A model generated the notes under the pieces. It was not told where the DNA came from and did no database searches. It worked only from the letters and a program-made list of their open reading frames with translations. Positions 44,222-55,212 of a stretch of 64,000 bases of DNA are shown one piece after another. The position numbers and the translations under genes were made by a program. Every line of letters starts with the position of its first letter. Positions within the stretch are counted from its first letter, which is position 1. Source of the DNA: Musa acuminata AAA Group (taxonomy: Eukaryota > Streptophyta > Magnoliopsida > Zingiberales > Musaceae); assembly GCF_036884655.1 (NCBI RefSeq), contig NC_088340.1:30504001-30568000 (forward strand), given 5' to 3'.

Positions 44222-45780
44222 TGTTGAATCTCGTATTTTGATGATGAAACCACTTGATATGTGTTTATAATTTAAACTGTATTTTGAGTAATGCAGGTCT
44301 ACTCGATCAGAATTAGACAGTTAACGCAAGAGGAATTGACGTTGCGCCGGAGGAGATCATATTAAGATATTGGACGGCAGAAGGCTTCAGACGTCGGGCA
44401 TCGGGCCAAGGAGAGCGAAATTACGCCAAGGATATCGGGGTTGCGGAGGTCAACCACCGATTGGGCAACAAGCCGCAAGAGAGGACGATACACCGAAGAA
44501 TCGGACGAAGCGCCAACCAATGACGTGCCGGGCAACAAAATGTCAATTCGTGTTGTAATAATTGTCTAGATCGGAGTAGAGTTTTAGCTTGTGTGTGCAG
44601 GATTAACTATGATAACGATGAAGACATAAAGCAAAACAAAGTGTCGGAGTCAAGCACGAAGGATTCATTGCGAGTTCAAGAGTTCGACGGAAGTCCGAAG
44701 GTTCGTCGGGAATGCTGCTGAAACTAGCCGAGAATGAGTAGGGAGCTTGCCGAAAGGGTTTTCGGAAGCTCGCCGGAAGGTTCGTTGGAAGTTCGCGGAG
44801 CTCACCGAGAAAGATCGAAGCTTGCCGAAGAAGCTCGTTGGAACTCGTCAAGATCAAATCGTGAAGTCTAGGAGCTTGTCGGGAGTCAGCAGAATGGTTT
44901 CTGAGAGTTTATCGGAAAACCGTCAGAAGTTCGCCGGAAGCTCACCGGAAGAAGTCTTGACTTATGGACTTTGTAATAGCTTAGAAAATATCTTTAAATT
45001 CGTAGTTAGCACGTTACTTAGGGTTAGGATTAGGTGTTAATCCTATAAACCAAGTAGGGGCCAATTGGGCTCTAGTTCGGACTGGTTTGGGCCAATTTTG
45101 GAGCCCAACCAGTGAGCTGAAATAGTGTAGGCGGTGGCACCGCCTAGCACCCAAGAGCCAGGCGGTGGCACCGCCTGGGCTGGGCGGTGGCACCGCTTGG
45201 TTGGGCGGTGGCACCGCCAGCATCGGGAACCAAAGAGAATTCAAATTTTGGAGCCCAAATTTGAATCCTCTTGAGGCCTATAAATACCCCTCAAATCTTA
45301 GATGAGATCATAACCTTTTGAAAAGCAATAGTTTGAGTTAAGAGCCTTAGAATAGAATTTGCAAGCCTTGTTTTTCATATTGCTTAAGTGTTCACCTTCT
45401 CCCATCTTGTTGAAAAGAATTGTAAGAGTGTGAATCACTTGTAAAGGTTGTAAGAGGGGTATTAGTCCTTCCCCTACAAGAAATTTGCTAGTGGAAGTTG
45501 GAAGCATCTTCGAAGAAGGCTTCGCAAGTGGATGTAGGTCATTTTGACCGAACCACTTTAAAATCTGCGTTATTTGGTTTGCATCCTACTCTTGCCATTT
45601 ACATACTGCAAACTTCTCTACTTAGTTACTACGCTTCCATACATTTCTAAGTTATCAAGCTTCTAAAATCGGTTTCCATTGATATTGCTTTTCATTGTAC
45701 TAAAGATTTATCAAAACCGAAGTTTTAATCCGCTGCACTAATTCACCCCCCCCCCTCTTAGTGCCGTTCCGATCCTAACA
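44222..45780 (+). repeat. E3 3' LTR
   Basis: A 1559-bp partner of 30546-32154, from TGTTGAATC to CCTAACA. Four palindromes at 45129-45222, TATAAATA at 45279-45286. Followed by GAGAC (45781-45785). Confidence 0.92.
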
Positions 45781-45785
45781 GAGAC

Positions 45786-47087
45786 ATCACCTAGTGTAGT
45801 CAGCCATTCTATACCAAGCACTACCTCATAGTCATCGATTGGTAGGAGGAAGAAATCGGTGATAATTTCTTGGTCTTGCAGTAATAGTTTCACCCGCGGG
45901 CATCTTTGGTCGCACTTTAGGATTCTGTCGTCGGTAACCTTTACATCGAACTTGCTGCAACCTTCAATATACAGTGTCATTCTAGCAGCAACCTTACTAT
46001 TTAGGAAGTTATTAGTGCTACCCATGTCGATGAGAACAGTGATCGGTTGTTGTTTGAGAAGGCCTCCAACTTTCATCGTTTGCGGATTTGAGTAGCCAGC
46101 TAGTGCGTGTACCGTAATGTCGGTCGGCTATGGCTCTTCTTCCATATCTTCTTCTTCATATTCATGGCTCTCTTCTAGATGTTCAATGACCTCTTCTTCT
46201 ACTGGTTCAATCATAAGAAGTCTACCTTTTTTACAACGATGCTCGCGGCTCCACGGCTCGTCGCAATGCCAACATAACCCCTACGCAGATCGCTCCCGAA
46301 GTTCTTCTCTTGTTAACCTTTTCGGTGCAGGGACTCGGTTGATAGTAGGGGGGGCTGAGGGCTTTAGTATTGTAGGTCGTGGAGTGATCCTAGTCCTCCA
46401 GGCTTCATGGTTCAATCGCTCCTCTTGTAGTCGTGCGAAAGAGATGGCTGCCATATGCGTGTAAGGTTGTCGCGCCTTAACTTCTCCCCGGATCTCCGGT
46501 TTTAAGCCCTCAATAAAGGTCCCCAATAACTATTTTTCAGACCAATCACGAGTTTGATTAGATAACCTTTCAAACCTGGTCTGGTACTCCTGAATGATGG
46601 AGGTTTGTCGGATCTTTGCTAGTTGTCCGTCAATGTTCTCGTAATAAGTTGGTCCGAAGCGGATCAGTAGTCCTTCTTTGAATTGTCACCATAAAAGGAC
46701 TCCATAAGTGTGTTTAAACTAGTCAAACCATTGTATGGCATCCCCTTCAAGATGTATAGCTGCAATTTCCACCATGGATGCATCCGCAGTTTTATGGTAC
46801 CGAAAATATCGCTCCGCGCGCGAGATCCAACCAATTAGGTCTCCTTCTTCCCATCTAGGGAAGTCCACTCTCATGCGCGAATAGTTGGGTTCGGTCATAG
46901 AGCCTCCCCTCTCTTGGAAGTCATCTCTTTGGGCATGATGTGATTGGTTAGAGCTCTCTCCTTGATGTGATTTCTTCGGGCTTGGTGGTCGGCCCAAACT
47001 GAATTCGGTAAGGAGAGTCCGAATCTTATCCTCCATTCGTGCCTCAAAGGCTTCAAATTTTGCATTGATTGCCTCCTCAGATGCCAT
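45786..47087 (-). pseudogene. Chromovirus gag and protease, several stops (copy 2)
   Basis: Gag starts at ATG 47087 (MASEEAINAKFEAFEARM), with a Pro/Ser linker and the core FPRWEEGDLIGWISRAERYF up to DAIQWFD, where a stop falls (46719-46721). Homology continues through FEGLKPEIRGEV-like sequence, a zinc knuckle CWHCDEPWSREHRC, an acidic stretch, and a protease with VLIDMGSTNNFL (46030 region). Further stops sit near 46530, 46282 and 46129. It runs into GIEWLTTLGDVS before the E3 insertion at 45785; the frame would resume at 30540. Confidence 0.82.
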
Positions 47088-47684
47088 AGTATATGACTCC
47101 AAATCTATGATATTAAGATCTCTCTTTTGTTGATGGGTTAAAGTCATATATAGGTTTGATAGAAATCCGTGAAAGTTTGCTGTAGAATTGTGTTGTCTTG
47201 TAAGAGCAGAATTATTGTCAAAGAAACAGCGGTTTCTCGACGAAATCTCCACAAAAATTTGAGAGATTTGAGGAGGGAATTGATAGCAATATCTCAGTTT
47301 ATATGACAGCAAGGATGTCCAATTTAATCAAGAAAATTTCGACAGTAACAGCAAGAAAATTGGTGTAAGTTGCGATAGCAGAATTCTCATCAAAAAATTT
47401 CAGCAACTTATGATGAAAATTTACAGCAATATAGGAACGAAATTTTTTTTTTTTTTTGGATTTTCGAATAGGGATAACTAAATTGCAGTAGTAGTAAGGT
47501 AGGAAACCAGAACCTGTTGCAATTCACGGGGAGATCAAAGGATGATCTGCGGTGGTGGAGATGACGGTGGAATTTGGTGATGATCTTTTAAGCAATTGTG
47601 GGAATTGCTTTGAGCGGTTGTGGAGGGTTGATGGATGGCAATGGAAGGACAGCGAGACACCAAGAATGCTGCTCTAATACCAGG
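47088..47684 (-). other. Chromovirus leader and primer site (copy 2)
   Basis: Untranslated leader between 5' LTR and gag. Primer site CCTGGTATTAGAG on the minus strand next to the LTR (47684-47672). A T-run lies at about 47442-47457. The open frame reading from 47312 into gag is leader, not protein. Confidence 0.7.
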
Positions 47685-47982
47685 TGTTAGAACCCTTGCA
47701 GATTCTAAACTTGGGGTTGATCTCTTTAGGAGATCGGCCTCTTTGGAACTCTATAGGGGTTCCTCCCTTCAAGTTGCTGCTCAAAGGTTGTAGAAAAGAT
47801 TCATCTATTGCTTATGAAAGAGAAGGAATACATGGCTATTTATAGGGCTTCTAAACCCTAACTCCTAATAGGACTCCTACTCAAGACTCCTATTCTCTTA
47901 CAACTCCTAATTCTTCTCTAAGAAAAAACCTCCTAACAGAATGTCCCTCTCAATTAGGACTCTCCTAGCTAGAGTCCTAACA
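47685..47982 (-). repeat. Chromovirus 5' LTR (copy 2)
   Basis: A 298-bp LTR with a single 44-bp terminal unit (47938-47981). Followed by target duplication AGTTG (47983-47987) and then by Angela leader. Confidence 0.9.
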
Positions 47983-48224
47983 AGTTGCCTACCTTTTAGG
48001 CTTAGTGTGATTGGTCGAGTCCCTCGAGGTTACACTAAGATGCTGATTGGATCCTGATCCCCACTAGAAGTCTGCCGGAGACTTCCGTTTCACGTGCTGA
48101 GGGTGTCTCGTGACTCGTTAGTAAAATAGTGGGAGCATATTAAGATAGAAGTCAATATCTTGATAGTTTATTTCTTGCAAAATCTGCATGTTATTCATTT
48201 CTGCTACATCTTTATTTTCAGAAA

Positions 48225-51200
48225 ATGTCGCTTTCAAATCCCTTACGTGGCATACTTGATGTCAACCGCCTCACAGGTCCAAATTATACAGATTGGCTCC
48301 GTAACTTGAGAATTGTTCTCACAATGGAGAAAATTGTGTACGTCCTTGATACAGTGATGCCTACGCCCGAAGAAGGAGCAAACGAGGATGAGATCGCTCA
48401 CTACGTGAAGTACATTGATGACTCCACTCTTGCTCAGTGCTATATGTTGGGCTCTATGACTCCTGAGTTACAAAGACAACATGAAAAGATGGATGCCAGA
48501 TCCATTCTCCTACATGTCCGCAAATTGTTTGAGGAACAGGGAAGGACTCAGCGATATGAAATATCCAAGAGCCTCTTCCGCGCTAGGATGACTAAGGGGA
48601 CACCGGTTTAGAACCATGTCCTAAAGATGATTGAGTGGATAGAGAAACTCACAGGTCTAGGAATGGTCCTAGAGGATAACTTGTGTGTGGACATTGTGCT
48701 TCAGTCCCTACCAGATTCCTTTTCGCAGTTCATAATGAATTTTAATATGAACAAGCTTGAGGTGACTCTCCCAAAGCTCCTCAATATGTTGAGGGAGGCA
48801 GAGAGTACTATTAAGAAAGAGAAGCCAGTTCTCTACACTGGTGAGACCAAAAAGAAAAGGAAAGCAGAAAGGTCCCTTAAGAAGAGAAAGGGCAAGGGCA
48901 AACCAGGTAAAGCAAAAGTTGCTAAGAAAGACCCAGCAAAGGACAAAGGCCAGTGCTTCTACTGTGGTAAAGATGGGCACTGGAAGAGGAACTGCAAAGA
49001 GTACCTTGTAGAAAGGGCGAAATAAAAGCCTGGAGAAGCTTTAGGTACATTCATAATTAATCTCCAATTGTCAGATTTTTGTGATAGTGCATTGGTATTG
49101 GATACCAGTATTGCTTATCACATCTACAATTTATTGTAAATTCTAGCAAAGCCGAGGGGAGATTGACGAGAGGAATATTGCATAAAGGTTTATTTATGCA
49201 AGACACTACTCCACATATCATGAATGTAAGTGTCTAAGAGAAAATGAGATGAGATGAACAGTGCATACCTGTGGCATTGTAGGCTAGGTCACATCTATGA
49301 AAGAAGGATTTAAAAGTTGCTAAATGATGGATATCTAGATCCATTCGACTATGTGTCATATGCAACTTGTGAGCCTTGCATTCGTGAAAAACTGACCAAC
49401 TCTCCATTTAGTGGAACTGGAGAGAGAGCCACTGAGCTGTTGGAACTTATACATAGTGATGTATGTGGACCCATGTCAACTCATGTCATTGGTGGTTACT
49501 CCTACTTCATTACCTTTACTGATGATTTCTCAAGGTATGGATATGTGTACTTAATGAAGTACAAGTCCGAGGCCTTTGAGAAATTCAGAGAGTATAAGAA
49601 TGAGGTGGAGAACCAGATTGGAAAAAGTATCAAAACTCTTCGATCAGATCGAGGAGGTGAGTACTTAAGTACAGAATTTACTCAGTTCCTCAAGGACCAT
49701 GAGATATTATCCCAATAGACACCTCCTTATACACCTCAGCTCAATGGTGTCTCTGAAAGGAGAAATCGTACGTTATTAGATATGGTACGGTCCATGATGA
49801 GTTTCGTTGACCTACCCATCTCATTCTGGGGATATGCCCTAGAAACCGCAGCTTACCTTCTGAACAGAGTTCCAACTAAGTCGGTAGTGTCTACACCATA
49901 TGAGATATGGAAAGGGAAGAAGCCTGATCTTAAGGTTGTTAAGATTTGGGGCTGCCCTGCCCATGTTAAAAGACACAACCCCGATAAGTTAGAATCAAGG
50001 ATAGAGCGATGCAAATTTGTGGGATACCCCAAGGAAACTTGTGGGTATTATTTCTATCATCTCGAGGACCAAAAGGTCTTTGTAGCTAAGAGAGAAGGAA
50101 CACATTCTTGGCGGAGACAGTGGGAGAATGATACAGTTGAGCGAGGTTGGAGAACCAAGCTTGTCACGACCCGGGTCTGATGAGCCAATTGGCCAATAAC
50201 TCCATTTCGGTCCTTCAACCACGGACCAAAATACTTAAGCGGGAGTTAACATAGTGCACTCATCAGGCCCTTATAAGCTAATCATATACATTCCCCACTT
50301 CCGATGTGGGACTAATGGGATATTACACTTATCCCCAACTCAATTAGCTTGACGTCCTCGTCAAGGCCAGACATAACCCAGATCGAACCCTAGCACAGTG
50401 CATGTGAGGTTTAACTCAGTGGTGGCTCCACGTCGTGATGAGTTCTCTGACTCCATCCTCACCCTGCCCTAATGCTAGGTCGGCTCTGATACCAAATGTC
50501 ACGACCCGGGTCTGATGAGCCAACTGGCCAATAACTCCATTTCGGTCTTTCAACCACGGACCAAAATGCTTAAGTGGGAGTTAACGTAGTACACTCATCA
50601 GGCCCTTAGAAGCTAATCATATACATTCCCCACTTCCAATGTGGGACTAATGGGATATTACACATACAATAACTCCATTTCGGTCCTTCAACCACGAACC
50701 AAAATGCTTAAGCGGGAGTTAACGTAGTACACTCATCAGGCCCTTATAAGCTAATCATATACATTCCCCACTTCCGATGTGGGACTAATGGGATATTATA
50801 AAGCTCAAGCACCACTCTATAGCCCGAGTCTGTTCAGGTACCTAATACACAAGTTTCAACTTTACGCAGGTCTGATAGAGTATCCCATCCTCCTAAGAGA
50901 TATGTGGGACATATTAGAGGAGAGGATGTTGAGGATATTGATCCTCAGACCTACGAGGAGGCTATTATGAGTATAGACTCCGGGAAGTGGCAAGAAGCCA
51001 TGAATTCTGAGATGGATTTTATGTACTCCGATAAGTTTTGGAACCTAGTTGATGCGCCCGAAGGTATTGTACCCATCGATTGCAAGTGGATCTTTAAGAA
51101 AAAGATCAGAGTAGATGGAAAGGTAGAGACCTATAAAGCAAGGCTAGTGGCTAAGGGGTATCGTCAAAGGCAAGGTGTTGACTATGATGAAACCTTCTCA

Positions 51201-52512
51201 CCCGTAGCAATGCTAAAATCCATCAGAATTCTATTGGCTATTGCAGCACACTATGATTATGAGATCTGACAGATGGATGTGAAAACCGCATTCCTCAATG
51301 GGAACCTCGAGGATGAGGTGTATATGATGCAACCTGAGGGATTCATGTCCAAGAACTGCCCAGATAAGGTGTGTAGGTTGCTTAGATCCATTTATGGACT
51401 AAAGCAAGCTTCCCGAAGTTGGAACATAAGATTTGATGAGGCAATCAGATCTTATGACTTCGTTAATAATGAAGATGAGCCTTTTATGTATAGGAAGGTA
51501 AGTGGGAGCGCTATCACCTTTTTGGTATTATATGTGGATGACATCCTCATCATTGGGAATGACGTAGGAATGCTATCCACAGTAAAGGCTTGGTTATCTA
51601 GACACTTCTCCATGAAGGACTTAGGGGAAGCATCATATATCTTGGGAATTAGAATCTATAGAGATAGATCCAAGAGGATGCTTGGCTTGTCCCAGTCCAG
51701 GTACATAGAAACCATTGTCAAAAGGTTTGGCATGGAAAATTCCAAGAGAGGTCTCATACCGATGAGACATGGGATATCGCTTTCTACGAGTATGTCCCCA
51801 AAGACTCCAGAAGAAAGGGCGAACATGAATATGATACCTTATGCCTCAGCAATAGGGTCTATCATGTATGTCATGCTATGTACTATGCCTGATATAGCGC
51901 ATGCTCTGAGTGTCATGAGCAGGTATTAGGCGGATCCAGGCTTGGAGCACTGGAAAGCAGTAAAGTGTATCCTTAAGTACTTAAGAAGGACTAAGGATCT
52001 TTTACTATGGAGGTAATAGCCTTAAGGTTGAAGGCTACACAGACTCAAGTTTTCAGTCTGATGTCGATGATAGCAAGTCGAATTCAGGGTATGTGTACAC
52101 CTTGAATGGAGGAGCAGTGTGCTGGAAGAGTTCCAAGCAAGATACTACTGCTGACTCGACCACAGAGGCAGAGTATATTGCTGCATCAGATACAGCAAAG
52201 GAGGGAGTCTGGTTGAAGAAGTTCATTACAGATTTGGGAGTCGTGCTGGGTAATGAGGAGCCGATCTCCCTATATTGCGACAACAACAGGGCGATTGCTC
52301 AAGCAAAGGAACCTAGGTCTCATCAGAAATCTAAGCATGTTCTGAGGAGGTTCCACCTTATCAGAGAGATCGTAACCCGAGGAGATGTAGCAATGGAAAG
52401 AGTTCCATCCGAAGATAACATTGCAGATCCACTAACAAAGTCGTTGTCTCATTTTGTCTTTGAGCGTCACAGGGGTCTGATGGGGATCAGACACATAGGT
52501 GATTGGCTTTAG
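48225..52512 (+). pseudogene. Angela gag-pol, inactivated (outer element)
   Basis: Close relative of 38312-42205. Point stops at 48609, 49023, 49716, 51267 and 51927 are each one C-to-T or G-to-A change from the intact copy. About 300 bp around protease and GAG-pre-integrase are deleted near 49140-49200. A 639-bp TRIM-like element and its target duplication sit between integrase and RT (50162-50805). A short deletion near 52005 shifts the frame ahead of RNase H. Long intact blocks remain: gag 48225-48608, integrase 49317-49715, RT 50904-51266 and 51273-51926 with [11 protein letters not shown], RNase H 52093-52512. Confidence 0.9.
50162..50800 (-). mobile_element. TRIM-like miniature LTR element with an extra partial LTR
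   Basis: A 639-bp insertion flanked by AAGCT (50157-50161, 50801-50805). On the minus strand: partial LTR (50800-50668), five bases, 166-bp LTR (50662-50497), primer site TTTGGTATCAGAGCC (50496 downward), about 169 bp of non-coding internal DNA, a G-rich tract GTTGGGGATAAG, then a second 166-bp LTR (50327-50162). LTRs read TGTAATATCCC to CGGGTCGTGACA. No coding capacity. Such elements move with proteins from full-size retrotransposons. Confidence 0.85.
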
Positions 52513-52526
52513 GTCAAGTGGGAGAT

Positions 52527-54023
52527 TGCTAGTCATAGGTGCCTAGCAAACCAATCACGTGAGTAATGGCACGTGTGACTTGATACATAATCTTTTTGCT
52601 TATTATATTTTGGCATATATCACTTTATAACTATTGCATATGTGCATATATATATATTGTGATGTCCTTGGATTTGTGCAATGGGAATCGGATCGTGATG
52701 AGATCACGAAAATGAGATCGATTCACCTTTAAACACATATCCTAAATAATCCCAGTCATAGGTTACTCGAGAGGGACATCGTGATAACCGGACAGACTGG
52801 TGTGCTGTATACCCGTCAATATGATGGATGCAGCTGGTCTCATAGCTGCTCGTGTAGGGACACTAGGGATACAGTACAGGTGCTCATTGGAGAATGAGTT
52901 CACTGATTGATCCGCTTACGGAATGCTGGATGGTTGATGATGCCTTATTGTCAGACAGTGATTCTGTAGTCCTAGTGGTATATCTGGTCCTTAGACTTGA
53001 GACACCAAGGATGTCCTGTATGAGTGCTCCACTCTTTAATACCAGACTTATATGTTTGGTTGTCTCAGATCTAGTACATCTGGTCATTGGGAGTGGTAGT
53101 CGACCTTACGAGGGCTATTGAGTGTCGATAGAGGATCATCCACTCTCGGCGTCATGAGAGGAATATCTCATGTGTTCTCGCTCAGATAAATCCCTGGCTA
53201 GGGTCATTCGGGTTGAGAGAGAAAGAGTTCTCTAGGAGAATCCAATTAGAGCGAGACTCGAGTAGAAACCGTATGGGTCTGACAACACCATGCTCGATAT
53301 ACGGTCTCTGGGATATTAGATGGATGAGGGACTATAGGTATACGTTAACTGAGGACAAACAGGTCCAATGGATTGGATTCCCCTATATCGTCTGGGGACT
53401 ACGGCGTAGTGGCCTAGTACGTCCGTAGTCGATGAGTCGAGTGAATTATTACAAAGATAATAATTCACTGAGTTAGAAGGAGTTCTGACAGGTATGACTC
53501 ACGGCCAGCCCGATATTGGGCCTAGAGGGTCACACACATATGGTAGGCATTGTGATGAGTAGAGGTTCGAATATGAGATATCCGACGGAGCCCTTGTCTT
53601 ATTGGATGCAGATCCAATACCCACTAGGGGAGGACCCATTAGGGTTTGACAGGGAACCTCTATAAATAGAAGGGATTCAGAGCCTCATAGGCTAAAGAGT
53701 TTTTGCTTGCCTTTCTTATTCTCCTCTCCCTCTCCACCTCAGAGCAAGCCTGGAGTTTTGAGGAGCGTCGTCGCAACCCTACTGTGTGGATCACCGTTAG
53801 AGAGAAGGATGCTTGACCTCCTTCACCCTCTCCTAAGGATCTGCAAGGAAACAGGGATATACGATCTCCCTAGGTAACACAATCTACTCTATACGCAGTT
53901 TTGAGTTTCGTGGATTTTGCGCACCAATCTTCGCATGATGATGAACATCTTTTTGGGAATCGGGGATTTTGTTTTCTTGTTCTTCCGCTGCGCATGTGAT
54001 GTTGCCCCCAAGATTTCCCAACA
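52527..54023 (+). repeat. Outer Angela 3' LTR
   Basis: A 1497-bp LTR, TGCTAGTCATAGG to TTTCCCAACA, partner of 24082-25573. Followed by the target duplication CCAAC (54024-54028). Confidence 0.92.
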
Positions 54024-54028
54024 CCAAC

Positions 54029-54284
54029 AAGCTCCTGGACTTTACGATGATCTTTTTAGCGAGTTTCGATGAGCTTCTTTGGCAAGCTCCTTGACTTCCC
54101 GATTTGTTCCGGTAGAACTTCTGACGAAATATCAAACTCCCAATGAGATCTCGATCTTGACTCCAACACAACACCTGCTTTATGTCTTACTGCTATCATA
54201 GTTAATCCTACACACTTTTCTTAATATATAGATTAGATCAAACAAATTATAATTGACTTCATTATTAAAATTCGAGATTCAACA
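54029..54284 (-). repeat. E2 5' LTR, distal part
   Basis: Continuation of the E2 LTR from 24081. It contains CTTCYGAYGA-type complements of the CGGAAG repeats and ends GAGATTCAACA at 54284, matching the end of the E2 3' LTR at 17595. Confidence 0.85.
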
Positions 54285-55212
54285 ATCTAGACACTTCTCC
54301 ATAAAAGACTTGGGGGAAGCATCATATATCTTAGGGATTCGGATCTATAGAGATAAATCTAAGAGGATGCTTGGCTTATCCTAGTATAGGTACATAGACA
54401 CTATTGTCAAAAGGTTTGACATGAAAAATTCCAAGAGAGGTCTCATACCGATGAGATATGGGATATCGCTTTCTAGGAGTATGTCCCCAAAGGCTCTTGA
54501 AGAAAGGGCGAACATGGATAGGATACCCTATGCCTCAGCAAAAGGGTCTATCATATATGCCATGCGATATACCAGGCCTCGTATAGCCTATGCTCGGAGT
54601 GTCATGAGTAGGTATCAGGTAGATCCAGGCTTCGAGCATTGGAAAGCAGTAAAGTGTATCCTTAAATACTTGAGAAGGACTAAGGATCTTTTATTGATAT
54701 ATAGAGATAGTAGCCTCAAGGTTGAAAGATACACAGACTCGAGTTTCTATTATAATGTCGATGATAGTAAGTTAAATTCGGGGTATGTGTACACCCTGAA
54801 TGGAGGAGCAGTATGTTGGAATAATTCCAAGCAAGATATTACTACTGACTCGACCACAGAGGCGGAGTACATTGCTGCAGTAGAGGTAGCAAAAGAGGGA
54901 GTCTGGATGAAGAAGTTCATCACAGATCTAGGAGTCATGTCAGGTAGCAAGGAGTCAATTTCCTTATATTACGACAACTATGGGGTGATTGCTCAAATGA
55001 GAGAACCAGGGTCTCATCAGAAGTGTTCTGAGGAAGTTCTAGCTTATTAGAGAGATCGTGGCCCAAGGAGATATAGTAGTGGAAAAAGTTACATTCGAAG
55101 ATAACATCACAGATCCACTAATAAAGCTGTTGTCTCATATTGTCTTTGAGCGTCACAAGGGCCTGATGGGGATCAAACACATAGGTGATTGGCTTTAGGT
55201 CAAGTGGGAGAT
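54285..55212 (+). pseudogene. Older Angela RT/RNase H remnant
   Basis: Begins abruptly within RT at the counterpart of residue 990 or so of the intact Angela ([21 protein letters not shown]). It goes on through [32 protein letters not shown] and the RNase H motif [11 protein letters not shown], then breaks up from about 55030. A polypurine tract GTCAAGTGGGAGAT precedes the LTR at 55213. It is more diverged than the outer Angela. Its left part is missing, consistent with E2 having inserted here and the other side having been lost. Confidence 0.8.

Larger units (their letters stand above)
30546..45780 (+). mobile_element. Sirevirus E3, pol-less, interrupted by the inner Angela
   Basis: 5' LTR 30546-32154, 3' LTR 44222-45780, target duplication GAGAC (30541-30545, 45781-45785). 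It sits in the chromovirus between protease and RT; sequence on either side rejoins in register with copy 1 near 3150. Internal content apart from the Angela insert is a decayed gag and about 2.3 kb of non-coding DNA. No protease, integrase, RT or Transposase_32-like ORF is present. It belongs to a different Sirevirus subtype from E1 and E2 (the LTR start resembles 58-864). Confidence 0.92.
27113..47982 (-). mobile_element. Ty3/gypsy chromovirus, copy 2, interrupted by E3
   Basis: Minus-strand element with 5' LTR at 47685-47982, 3' LTR at 27113-27498 and target duplication AGTTG (27108-27112, 47983-47987). Primer site on the minus strand is CCTGGTATTAGAG (47684-47672) and the polypurine tract is GAAGAGGGCGGGTC (27512-27499). 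Without the Sirevirus insert (30546-45780 plus one GAGAC) it would be about 5.6 kb. Gag, protease, RT, RNase H, integrase and a C-terminal chromodomain follow the gypsy order. The short LTRs and size fit Reina-like chromoviruses (tentative). Confidence 0.92.
24082..54023 (+). mobile_element. Outer Angela-type copia element, interrupted
   Basis: Ends TACTAGTC...CCAACA, flanked by the 5-bp duplication CCAAC (24077-24081 and 54024-54028). Parts: 5' LTR 24082-25573; leader 25574-27112 continuing at 47988; gag-pol 48225-52512; 3' LTR 52527-54023. The leader was split by a chromovirus and pol by a TRIM-like element. The LTRs differ by several substitutions in the first 150 bases and by a few short indels, so it is clearly older than the inner Angela at 34940. 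Confidence 0.92.
8011..54284 (-). mobile_element. Sirevirus E2, minus strand, split by nested insertions
   Basis: Host element of the whole nest. Its pieces are: 3' LTR at 8011-8044 plus 16580-17595; internal region 17596-23060; 5' LTR at 23061-24081 plus 54029-54284. The first gap is Sirevirus E1 and the second is the outer Angela with everything inside it. Removing each insertion with one copy of its target duplication restores continuous LTR homology. The 3' LTR is truncated at about 8010, so E2's own target duplication is lost. At the right it abuts old Angela pol sequence, which may have been its target. Confidence 0.8.

Noticed and set aside
50162..50800. Cassandra-type TRIM with a 5S rRNA-like LTR
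   Set aside because: A CTTAAGCGGGAGTTAAC stretch faintly recalls 5S RNA, but the conserved 5S promoter boxes are not there.
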